The notes under the pieces were generated by a model that saw only the letters and a program-made list of their open reading frames with translations, searched no databases and was not told the origin of the DNA. This document shows, piece by piece, positions 45,159 through 57,200 of a stretch of 64,000 nucleotides of DNA. The position numbers were made by a program, and so were the translations under genes. Positions within the stretch are counted from its first letter, which is position 1; every line of letters starts with the position of its first letter. The stretch is from Glebionis coronaria (Eukaryota > Streptophyta > Magnoliopsida > Asterales > Asteraceae): positions 199,492,125 to 199,556,124 of the forward strand of contig CM046875.1 in assembly GCA_025667525.1 (NCBI GenBank), read 5' to 3'.

Positions 45159-45631
45159 GGTTCAAATGAGAACTTTTTAAAGTTGAAAAAATAAGAACCA
45201 GCTAAAATCTCACAAATGACACTCTACTTCAAATAATGTTTAAACGAGATTAACTAAAACTAAGTTTTTTAATAATTTGATGGGCTTTCTTTTGAAAATT
45301 GACGAATTCTAGGTGATACATCTTGATTTAAGGAATGATTTGTATCATGTCTTGGTATCGTGTATCATGTTATTTAGTGGTGGTTGTGTATCAAATGTAC
45401 CATTTTATGTATAAGATATTATCTTGTTGAAATTTTGATGTATGTGTACCACATTTTTAATTGTGTATCAGTAATACGTTACACACTAAGTCGTTAGTCA
45501 ATAGAATGTTAAGTTGTATAAATAATGTATATTTTGGTGTATTATTGGTAATATGATTATGTATCAATGTTTTATTGGTGTTTTATATTAGTTCTCATTT
45601 TTACAACTTTAAAAAAGCTCTCACATTAACC
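45159..45631. mobile_element. MITE with about 40-bp imperfect inverted ends
   Basis: The left end (45159-45200, GGTTCAAATGAGAAC...) and the reverse complement of the right end (45590-45631) align over about 40 bases at roughly 75-80 %. Possible 3-base duplication TTC on both sides. No coding capacity. The family is not recognised with confidence. Confidence 0.6.
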
Positions 45632-45634
45632 TTC

Positions 45635-45780
<146 letters not shown>

Positions 45781-46664
45781 TCGCTTTTTTTCTTGTTCCA
45801 AAGGGTTTATTGTTGTGCGTTTTTAGTTTCTTAAATTTTTAATTTAACCTTTAGTATATTTTAGTTATAGTTTACGCTTAAGCAACGTTTATTTCTGGTC
45901 AAAGGGCGGGGTTGTTTTTTTATATGAACGAACCACTGACGATGAACCCGTGACCCAGTGTCTCAATCGGGTTGACACAATGATCGATCTCGTTACCCGG
46001 TGACTTGACCGGGTTGACCCGGTGGTGAAACCGTAACCTGATATATTTGCTATAATATGATTCTTAAATTTATATTAAAACTAAATATTTTTAAAAGATT
46101 TAAAATCCAATCTTAATTTTAAAAAAATATATTTTGTAAATTAATAAAATAAATTCTATGTCTAAACCTCACAAACACGCATTAATGAAAACAAAAACCT
46201 TTACACTCGGATAAACCATAAAAGAAATACCAAATTTTACAAAAACAACGTTATATTATTTTCCTATAGCAATTGTTACTTTGGGTCTTTACATATATTT
46301 TTATCCGACTGTAATTTTTGTTTTTAATTTGTATTACTCCATGACAATTTTTACATGTGTAAACCTTTACTCTGGGATAATTATTGAGTTGTGAAAATTA
46401 ATACGGAATTCAGACAATAAAAAATTTTGAAACTTAAAAAGAAAAACTAATAAAAATATTTTAAAAATTAAAAACAAAAAATAAAGGGGCTGTTTAGTTG
46501 TGAAAAACTTTTCATAATTTTCTGCTTCTAAATTTCTAGAGAAGGAAAAAGTTTTCGTTTCTAGGGTAGAGTTAAAAATCTTGAACACCTGTTTAGATGG
46601 CATATTTCATTTTCTAAAAAAGAGAACAATGTTTAGACGAAACAATATTCTATCATTTTTTCAT
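45781..46664. other. Probable Helitron 2 interior; no gene
   Basis: Contains CGGGTTGACCCGG-like repeats near 45960-46025 and AT-rich filler. The block at about 46432-46484 recurs as a direct repeat at about 48124-48180, on the other side of the inverted array. Confidence 0.4.
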
Positions 46665-47960
46665 GATCAACCTTTTTCACATTTTTGCTAGTTTTTAATG
46701 TTTTAATCTGTTTTTTCCGGTCTTCTGTTTTCACGTTTTAGTAAGTTCTTTTACGCTTTCATCAAGTTCTTTTATGTTTTCATCAACTTTTTTTGTTTCA
46801 TCATTATTATTACGTTTTCTTCTGATTTCTTATGGTTTCATCATGCTTTTACGTTTTCGCCCGTTTTTTACATTTTCGTCCGACCTTTTAGCGTTTCATC
46901 GGCATTTTTACGTTTTCGTCAGCGTTTTTACGTTTTTCTCATCAGCTTAATGTTTTCATCGGTAATTTTATGTTTTCGTCAGTAATTTTACGTTTTAGTC
47001 ATTAATTTTACGTTATCGACCGCATTTTTACGTTTTCTTCAATATTTACATCTTTTCGTCAGTATTTTTACGTTTTCGTTCAAATTTTTACGTTTTCGTC
47101 AGTGTTTTAATATTTTTGTCTGTATTTTAATGTTGCGTCCGTTTTTTACGTTTTAATCAGCGTCTTTTACGTTTTCATCAGCGCTTTTCACGTTTTGCTT
47201 AGAATGTTTTGCACATTTTGGACGACAACGTAAAAGTAATGACTAAAATGTAAAAATACATATTTAAATGTAAAATTACTGACAAAAACGTAAAAATACT
47301 AATGAAAAACGTAAAAAATGCTGATGAAAACGTAAAAATTAATCTAAAACAAAAAAACGGTCGAAAACAAAGAACTCTGACGAAAATGTAAAAAACCTGA
47401 CTTAAATGTAAACAAATCGGGAAAACGTAAAAAAGCTGACAAAACGTAAAAAAATCGGAAAAAAGCGTATAAAAATCGGACGATAACATAGAAAACCAGA
47501 CAAAAAGGTAAAAATACTGACGAAAACGTAAAAAATCGGAAGAAAAAGTAACAAATCAGACGAAAAAGTACAAATTCAGACGAAAACGTATATATTATGA
47601 CGAAAGCGTAAAAAATCTAACAAAACGTAAAAATATTGGCGAATACGTAAAAGTTAGAACGAAAACGTAATAATAATGACGAAAAATTAAATTTACTGAT
47701 GAAAACGTTAAAATAGTAACGAAAACATACTAAATCGAAGAAAAAGACTTAAAAAAACTTATGAAAACTTAAATATACTGATGAAAACGTAAAAAACTGA
47801 CAAGAACGTGAAAAACTAACCAACACGTAAAAATAAGTGACGAAGACATAAAAAAACTGACAAAAACGTAAAAAAGTGGCGAAAACGTGAAAAATGAAGA
47901 AACGTAAAGAAAAGTGACAAAAACGTGAGAAACTGAAGAAACGATAAAAAATGTGAACAT
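46665..47960. repeat. Large inverted array of degenerate ACGTTTTCGTCA-type repeats
   Basis: From about 46665 to 47205 the plus strand repeats a motif near TTTTTACGTTTTCGTCAG with a period of roughly 17-22 bases. From about 47215 to 47960 the reverse complement (CTGACGAAAACGTAAAAA) repeats. The two halves face each other and could fold into a long imperfect hairpin. Roughly 20-25 degenerate units per arm. Minus-strand open frames at 47199-47489 and 47769-47960 arise only from the repeat. Confidence 0.85.
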
Positions 47961-49780
47961 GTTTTATTTGTATTTGAGAAAAGAAAAAGAAAACGGTAAA
48001 ATAGGGTTTTCTAGTTTCTATAAAAAAAATTAGAAAATGAAAATTTCATGATTTTTGGAAAATATTGAAAAAAGTTGAAATAAACATGTTTTTAATCTGA
48101 AAGTTAGAAAATAAAAAAAAATGAAACTTAAAAATAAAACCAATAATAATATTTCGAAAATTAAAAACAAAAAATAAAAGTATTCAATTTTGAGTGAGTT
48201 TAAGTATATGGGTTAGTAACAATTAAACAAAAACCTTACTATAGCAAGTTGTAAGTTTGATTACCCCTAAACGAAAGTTCATATGTTCAGTTCTTGCAAA
48301 TGGCATTTTTTTAATAAAAAACATAAATAAGCAAAAACTGCGTTTCGAAAATGCAATTTTCAAAAATAGCGTTTCGAAATCGCAGGTTTCCAAAACGCAG
48401 GTTTAAACAATGCATTGTTTCGAAAACGCAATTTCCAAAACAGCGTTTCCAAAACGCAGTTTCAGGAAAGTTCCAAAACAACGTTTCCGAAACGCAGTTT
48501 TAGAAAATTGCAATTTCAAATCACAAAAAATGTAGGAAATGGAGATTTTCTAGGAATTTCTTAAATCCTATTGGTTTAAAGATGTGACTGGGATATGATT
48601 GGATTAAATCCCAATGGGCGGGTTCGTTTCGCAAATCTTTTTTAAAGGTATCTTTATGTATTAGTTATATCTGTAGGCAGTGGGACCCATTTAATTATAA
48701 TATTTTCAGCGAGATTCGTTTTTGTTAAAAGTAAACTAAAAAATAATAATTTTTGATATTTAAGGCTTGAGTCACCCAATGGATTTGTTTTATTTCATGT
48801 CAATCTTTCGCTATACTAATATAAGTTTTTTTTTCTTTTATGTTGGTTAGATGTAAATTATCGTTTGATATTATTAGTTCTTGCTACACCGAAGTAATGT
48901 GTTTGGTTTGTAGTGTTTTTTATTAAAAGTACGTTTATGTATCTATTATATCTGCTGATAGTGGGTCTCGTTTTTTTAAGGAAACTGAAAGATTTTAAAA
49001 TTAAAACAAAATATAAATACTTTTGAAACCAGTTTTTTTCAATCCGATCTGGCGTTTCGTAACCAGTTTTAAAAAATGCCCATCACCGGTTTAAAAACCA
49101 GTTAAACCCAAACCGATTTGGTTAAAAACGTTTAATATGTAACAAAAAACCTGTTTCAAACCGATCCGTTGACTCAAACCAAACCGGTTAAAAATCACTC
49201 TGGTTTTAAAAGAAAAAACGTTTTGCCCATCTCTATTTTTTAGTAAGAAAATTTTGGTAACTTCTTACGGAGAAAATGAGGTTTGATGAAAAAGAGATAT
49301 TGTAATCTTTGTCGTTTAAATTTAATGCCCAAATTATTTACTATATTCGTGTGGTTAAAATTGTGTTTGTTATGTAAATATTTTATTGTATTTATATCTA
49401 TTCAACTTTAATGTGTCAGACAATTTTATTATGTAACATTTTCTTTCTATATATAGTGGTTACGGTACACATTCATAAAAAAACTCGTAAAAAATTAATT
49501 AAGTATGTATAATCATATTTAATACACTTATTGTTCATAAGACTACAAATAATACATGAAACCCGCATAATCATTTTGTGACTTTTTTTGTGATGCTCCA
49601 TTCACTTTGTAGCACCGAACACAAAACATATGTAAAATAGCAACTATCTACTATTAACTACCAAAGAATTGAAATACTCCGTAGTTATGTATTATCAAAA
49701 ATGAAAATAGTTAATGCGTGTCTAATTATTTTAAACATAGCCTTTAGGCTACAATTAGCAATTTCCATAAATTAGGCTAC
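47961..49780. other. Repeat-derived AT-rich region, no gene
   Basis: Holds an array of GCGTTTC.AAAACGC motifs (48335-48510), a CCAATGGGCGGGTTCG segment at about 48610 resembling the Helitron 2 terminal hairpin, and a decayed direct duplication (AAAGGTATCTTTATGTATTAG at about 48645, related copy at about 48920). CCGGTTT/AAACCGG motifs cluster at 49020-49200. Confidence 0.5.
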
Positions 49781-49781
49781 C

Positions 49782-50263
49782 ACAATAGAAACCACGATTT
49801 TTTCTGTCAGTTTTCTCTTTTCGATAATTTACAAACGATTTCTATCCACAACAAGGCGATCAAATTTAGTTTTTTTTTTCAAATAATTATTTAAATAAAA
49901 TAAAAACATTACAATAATATTTATACTTAAATATTTGTTAAAAAATAACTAAAAAAAGCTTAATTAAAGATAAAGAAAGTAAAATGCAATTACTAGAATT
50001 AACTAAAAATAATAATTAAATTAATATATGTTGTGAAAAATTAAAAAAATTATTATATTAAAATTTGTAAATTTATTGCAAATTTTATCTAATTAAAACA
50101 TAATTAAGACTAGTACAATCTAATTTAAGAATAAACAATATAATCATAAAAGAAAACGAAGCAAGAGATCGATTGCACAAATAGATCCAAAGTTCGAACG
50201 ACTTCTTGGAGACGACCAATTTGAATCGGTTGCCGCAACGCGAAATTCTTACTTCGAAATCGG
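49782..50263 (+). other. Region upstream of the TNP2-like gene
   Basis: AT-rich, with TTTCTGTCAG-type motifs at its left edge. No ATG in a suitable frame was found; the N-terminal part of the transposase is missing or decayed. Confidence 0.4.
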
Positions 50264-53200
50264 TTGACCGAAGATCAAGATTGTTGTATGCAGCCTTACT
50301 TGTCAAAGATTTTACCCGAGGCAACATATAATCGAGTACTTTCTCTTTTCAAGGACATGCTGCCTAATGGTAATAAGATGGTTGGGAACTTTTACGAAAC
50401 AAAAAAGATTTTGAGAAAAGTGAACCTTCCAAGAGAAAAGATTCATGTTTGCAAAAACCATTGCATATTATTCTATGGGAAAGTTGATTCTCTGTTGTCT
50501 AAGTGTAAAGTTTGCGGGCATTCGCGTTAAAAGAATGGTGGAAGAAACAACGTCCCTAATTTGGTGCTTACATACTTCCCTATTGCTCCTAGACTTAAAA
50601 GAATGTATATGTCAAAGAAGATGTCCAAAGAGATGACTTGGCATCATGATCATAAAACAGACCCAGATAAGATGGTACATCCAAGTGATGGTAAGGCATG
50701 GAAGCATTTTGACTCGATCCATTCATCGTTTTCTAAAGAGATTCGAAATGTTCGTCTTGGGTTATGCACTGACGGGTTCAATCCAAATAACTCGAGTTCT
50801 AATTCATATTCATTATGGCCCGTCTTTCTTACAATCTACAACTTACCTCCTTGGATGAGCTTAAAAGACGAACATGTTAAGCTGAGTTTGGTTATTCCTG
50901 GAAAGAAGAATCTCGGTCAGAACTTAGATGTGTTTCTATAGCCTTTAGTTAAAGAACTGAAAGACTTATGGAGTTCTGGTGTTGAAAATTATGATGCGTA
51001 TCGTAAAAACAATTTCATGTTGAAAGCTGCCTTATTGTGGACAGTTAGTGACTTCCCTGCTTATGCAATGTTGTCGGGATGGAGTACACATGGAAGATTA
51101 GCATGTCCATATTGCATGGGTAATGTTGATTCATTTCAGTTGCAAAATGGAGGCAAACCGTGTTGGTTCGACTGTCATCGAATATTCTTACATTCAAGAC
51201 ACTCGTTTAGACGAGATAGAAAGGGATTTTTGGCCAAAAAAACCGTGTCAGCTGGCCCGCCACCACAATTAACCGGTGCTGAGATTTGGCAGCAGATTCG
51301 GCACCTTCCAACCGTTTATGAAGGCGAGCCGTACCATCCCAAAAATAAAAAATTTGACGCTTTCGGTGTAACCCATAATTGGGTCAAAAGAAGTATCTTC
51401 TGGGAGCTTCCATATTGGCACACTTTATTGATTCGACACAATCTTGATGTAATGCATATCGAGAAGAATGTTTTTGAGAACTTATTTCATACCATCATGG
51501 GAACTTTGAAAACAAAAGACAACGTCAAGGCTAGAAAAGATATAGAAATATATTGTGATCGACCCGAGTTGCATATTTTTAAGGTCCAAAATAAAGATAT
51601 GAAACCAAAAGCTTCAGACACTTTGTCGAAACCACAACTACAGAATGTGTGTGAATGGATGACAAAGCTAAAGTTCCCCGATGGGTATGCATCAAACATA
51701 GGGGGTTGTGTAAATCTTGCGGATTGTAGCTTTTATAGTTTTAAAAGTCACGATTGTCATGTTTTTTATGCAAATATTGCTTCCGATCGCTTTAAGAGGG
51801 ATGATACCGAATGCACTTTGGGATGTTATCACGGAGTTATGTACATTTTTTCGTGCAATATGCTCACGGGTTTTGCGCATTGAAGATTTAGAGAAACTGC
51901 AAAAAAGTATAGTTGAGACTATTTGCAAGTTGGAGAAAATCTTCCCACCCAGATTCTTCGACTCAATGGAACACCTTGTTGTACATTTAGCTAGAGAAGC
52001 TCTTCTTGGTGGTCCAATGCTATACAGATGGATGTATCTTTATAAGAGGTAATCATTGCTTTAACTCAGTTCATACTTCTGTTTACAACCTCACTTAAAA
52101 AAACTATTATATTTTGGTTATAACATGTTGTTTGTTAAATTTTATGCAAGAAGTTGGGTTCTTTGAAAAGAACAGTAAGAAACAAAGCACGGGTCGAAGG
52201 ATCTATCGTTGAGAGTTATCTTGTAAATGAGATCTCAATGCATTCATCACTCTATTTTGATCCAATAATCAAAACACGCTTGAATCGTGAGCCGCGGAAT
52301 TTTGCTCCAGATATACACTGCTCCTCTCGATTAAACATATTTAAAGTTCCATCTGGGAGATTATTTGATACGGGAACTAAAAGAAATTTGACAAATGCGG
52401 AGAAGCATAAAGCACATACATATATTTTGCTTAATTGTGAAGATGTTCACCCATTTTTAAGGTATGTTATGTTTTTTTTACTTTGATCTTCTTTCATCTT
52501 TGAAGTCAACAAATCAAACTCACTGTTTATACACATCATTGGTTAATTAACTATAATCAATAACAAAACCACAAAATAAGGTTAATCAGGGAATAATCAC
52601 TGAAAGCCTTGTTATGGTCTGATGTACATAAGCTAATAATAGAAAAGTCTAGTTATGCAGGACTCAAACCTCAGGACATATATTCTAGTATTTAACAGTA
52701 ACTTATGTATTGTATGTATGTCCGAAACGAGAACATCCATATTCTGTAGAAAGTTACTCAAGAGGTTGTATGGGATTGCTTATTAGTTTTGCTTATGCTA
52801 TTGCTTATAAGGCTATAACCAGCTTAAAAGTAAACAGTTCACGAAATAGTGTTTGGATTTGCTTATTTCACGATTATTGCAAAATTATGTCAAAGAAGTG
52901 AGAAAAAAGAAGTTTATGTTCAGACCCATTACCCATACACAACCCATTATTAGTATATTACAGTTTCTACATTTTTGTTTGACTTTTTATGTCAACAATC
53001 AGAAGGTTGAACTTGCCCGAAAACCAGTTCAGAATAGGTAAAATGTTGTTGTTAGCATATAAGACTTAACGAGAAAACCAGATATCAGATATTCGAATAG
53101 GTAAAATGTTGCTGTTAGGACTTAATTATATTGATTTAACATTGTTACTGTGTTTTATTCAAAGGTTGAGAAATAAAAGATTTTTTTATTGAACAGATTG

Positions 53201-54100
53201 TTTGACGACTATATTATGCAAGAGGATCCATACATTGATGAAGGAACCCTTGACAGAGCTAGAGATGAGAAATTTGCTTGGTGGTTTAAGGATCATATAC
53301 AATCAAATGATGGCAACGAACATTTGAAAGTCTTAGCAAGAGGACAAATGCGTTATGTTGAGTCCTATAAAGGTTACTTTGTTAATGGTTACAAGTTTCA
53401 TACCTTAAAACATGGTGATGGGCGGGTCACAAATAATAGTGGGGTATGCGTGAAAGGTTCTACCTACAACGACTTTGAATCTGATTATTATAGATTGTTG
53501 GTTGAAGTTTTAGAGGTTAATTATCGTGATAGTAATGGCCGCTGTGTTGTAGTGTTGTTCAAGTGTGATTGGTTTGCGCCGATTCAAGGGGTAAGGGTTA
53601 ATCGTAAGCATAATTTAGTTGACATCAAGTACAAGTCAAAGGGATGCGAAGATGACCCGTTTATTCTTGCATCACAAGCAGAACAAGTCTATTATGCACC
53701 ATATCCGTCGATGACCAAGGATTTGAAAGATTGGCGGGCTGTTGTTAAAGCGGCACCGAGAAGCATATATGAAGTAACACAATGCTCTACTGAAGTAGTT
53801 GACGGTAATGTGGATGTTGAAGACTTCTTTCAAGAGAATGAAATGCCAATATGTTCAAATACTGAAGATGCAAATAAGAATGCTGAAGTTGTTTCTCTTG
53901 TCACTCAAGGAGAAATAGAAGAAATCGGTGATTTAGACATGGACGATGCATATATGGAAGTTAGTGAGAAAGAAGAAGAGTTTGTGGATACATATGAAAA
54001 TTTGGAAGTTAGTGAGGATGAAGAAGAGTCTATAGATACATATGATAGTTCAGATGAAGACAGTGAATTTAGTTTGTCTGATCATTCTATGAATGATTAG
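50264..54100 (+). pseudogene. TNP2-like CACTA transposase (broken)
   Basis: Segments match the En/Spm TNP2 family in order: an N-terminal part (NFYETKKILRKVNLPREKIHVCKNHC), the core (YFPIAPRLKRMY, WHHD, DGKAWKHFDSIHSSF, SGWSTHGRLACPYC, LPYWHTLLIRHNLDVMHIEKNV), a DUF4218-type part (FFDSMEHLVVHLAREALLGGP, YRWMYL) and a C-terminal DUF4216-type part (53197-54100, CDWFAPIQGVRVNRKHNL). Probable introns lie at 52049-52150 and 52462-53196. Breaks: TAA at 50528, TAG at 50939 where relatives have a codon such as CAG, and a +1 shift in a T-run near 51762. The acidic tail (EDEEESIDTYDSSDEDSE) ends at 54100. The N-terminus is short for the family. Function in relatives: cutting and joining the element's ends; this copy cannot. 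Confidence 0.85.
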
Positions 54101-54292
54101 TACATACATTATTTCTTACCACTGATTGGAATATGATGTCTACTTATATGATGTCAATTTATGTGATCTCTCAATTTATTCTTCTATGGTTACTAATTTT
54201 TTTTTCTTACCACTGATTGGAATATAATGTTTGCGTATATGTATGAACGCGTTTTGCTAATATTTGTTTATTGGACACGTTATGTAGGAAAG

Positions 54293-57200
54293 ATGGCTAG
54301 AAATAACAACAGAGTTAGGGGAATGGGCCGGGGAAGAGGTAGGGGCAGAAGTGGAAATATAGGAAATAGTGGTGATAGCAGTGATGTGTCCGGATTCAGT
54401 AATCAAGATGCAGATTATGATGATGGTAGCGGAAGAGGGGGAAGGGGCAGAGGCGGGAATATAGAGATTGTTGGTAGTAGAAATGTATTGAGATTCGATA
54501 ATCAAGATGCAGATTATGATGATGGTAGCGGTATAGGGGGAAGGGGCAGAGGCGGGACTATAGAGATTGTTAATAGTAGAAATGTATCGAGATTCGGTAA
54601 TCAAAATGTAGATGATGATGGTAGCGGAAGAAGGGGAAGGGGCAGAGGCGGGAATATAGAGATTGTTAATAGTAGAAATGTATCAAGATTCGGTAATCAT
54701 GATGTTAATTATGATGATAGTAGTAGAAGCGATGGAAGAGGTAGTGGCAGAGGCGGGAATATAAGAATTGTTGGTAGTAGAAGCGAGGGAAGAGGTAGGG
54801 GCAGAGCCGAGAATATAGGAGCTGTTGGTAGTAGAAATGTGTCCGGTAATCAAGACATAAATTTTGATGATGGTATTAGAAGCGAGGGAAGAAGTAGGGG
54901 CATAGGCGGGAATATAGGAACTGTTGGTAGTAGAAATGTATCCGGTAATCAAGACATAAACTTTAATGATGGTAGTAGAAGCGAGGGAAGAGGTAGGGGC
55001 GGAGCCGAGAATATAGGAGTTGTTGGTAGTAGAAATGTGTCCGGTAATCAAGACATAAATTTTGATGATGGTAGTAGAAGCGAGGGAAGAGGTAGGGGCA
55101 TAGGCGGGAATATAGGAACTGTTGGTAGTAGAAATGTATTCGGTAATCAAGACGTCAATTTTGATGATGGTAGTAGAAGCGAGGGAAGAGGTAGGGGCAT
55201 AGGCGGGAATATAGGAACTGTTGGTAGTAGAAATGTATCCGATAATCAAGACGTCAATTCTGATGATTATAGTATAAGAGAGGGAAGAGGTAGGGGCAGA
55301 GCCGAGAATATAGGAGCTGTTGGTAGTAGAAATGTGTCCGGTAATCAAGACATAAATTTTGATGATGGTAGTAGAAGCGAGGGAAGAGGTAGGGGCATAG
55401 GCGGGAATATAGGAACTGTTGGTAGTAGAAATGTATCCGGTAATCAAGACGTCAATTCTGATGATTATAGTATAAGAGAGGGAAGAGGTAACAATTATGG
55501 TAGCATTGGTGGAAGAGGATTGGGCAGAATGGGAAATATAGGCATTGGTGTTAGTAGAAATTTAATCCTTGGTGGTAGTAGTAGCACATCTGGAAGAGGC
55601 AATCCGAATGCGGACTATGAAAATGAAACATGCGGTGATACTAATGATAATGGAACAGAGACATCACAACGTGTACGTGGTTCAAACTTGCCACAATCAA
55701 TACCCAATCATCCATCACAAAGGCCGATAATTACACTCTATTTTGGCGGGTATGTATTTAATAAAACCATTTTTATTGTTCGTTTCTTTTATACATAAAT
55801 TTTTTAACTTATCCTTGTAATTACATTTACGAATTATTGTTTCAATCATGTAGTTTTGCAGAAGGCCATGTTACCCGCGATATTATACGTATTTTTAAAA
55901 CAATGTTTTATGGTCCTTGGACATCGTGGAGAGACGTTGACCAAGAAAGTAAGGACCTCATGTTTGATGAATTTCAGGTATTTCTTAACTTATCCTTGTA
56001 ATTACATTTACTATTTTTATTAGTATAAATATCCTATTACAGGTCTGGTTATATGCTTAGCCTCGTAAATTATTTCATACGAATCTAATTTTACTCCAGG
56101 GTTAGTTCACTGGCATACTTCTCGACTTTAATTTTTTAGTAGATAACATTGTTTATTTGTCTGCTATATAGAAGAATGTTATCTAAGTTTTACATGTTTA
56201 TCCATTGTTGTGGAGTTATTTCCATTGTTGCACATCCATTTTTTTGCCTTTATATTTGGCCAAATAGACTAGTGTCATCATCCTAAATTTATTTCTAATT
56301 AGTATTGTAACTAAGTTTCTAGAGAGAATCATGACTTTTATTCCATAAGCCGGCTATATATAAATATCCTATTGTAAAGGGATAGAAAAATTACCACTAA
56401 TTACTTCACCATCAGTTGGTAACCCGTAAGAGAAATGGACGTGTAACCTTTCGATATCATACTAGCCCTTAATCAATTCCTTTATATACTTATGCCATTT
56501 TTGTGCAAGTAATCGAGCCTCAATAACAGTTGTTTTATATATAGGATCTATATCAGTGGCATTCATCAAATAATAAAGCTGTATATGAGGCTTGGGAAAG
56601 AGTAATGTCCAGCAGATATTCAGATATATTGAGCCAATGTCGAACGCATGCTGCTGAGATGGCCGCAATGGACAACATCACACTTGGAGATGACTTTTCT
56701 GTGCTTAAACCGTATACCCCATATTGGATAGATCAAGAACATTGGGATACCATGATTGATACTGTTTGGAATAAACCAGGATGGAAAAAGAAGTCAAATT
56801 TGGCTTGACAAAACAGATTAACTGAAGTAGATGGTGAGATGTCAAAACATACCACGGGATCCATCACACTTCTTCAACATAAATACAAAATGGTAAATAT
56901 ATAGTATTAGTTAATATACTTTTTAAGTTTTATAAATTAGTATACTTTAACTAATGATTTATTTTAAAAGGAAAAACAAAAAAGCGGCCATTTAGCTTAT
57001 TAGAAGCTTACCATCACTGTCATACAAGCGCAAATGTGTCAAGTGAGGCGTCAAGGAGCGAAAGGGATGAAGCATCAGGGGGCACAACACGAGGGGAGTA
57101 TATTACAGCTAGATCAAAAAGAGTGGCGGTAATTATTTTTTATTTCATGTGTATTCAGTGACATAGTTAATCAATGAATATTATTTATTTAGAATTTTAC

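Noticed and set aside
47199..47489. Phe/Leu-rich minus-strand frame resembling a membrane protein
   Set aside because: Arises from the T-rich degenerate repeat array; no start context or relative.
54683..55447. 254-codon minus-strand open frame opposite the CACTA second gene
   Set aside because: It follows the 99-bp repeat exactly; the repeat's codon use lacks stops on the other strand. The plus strand has gene context and conserved domains.
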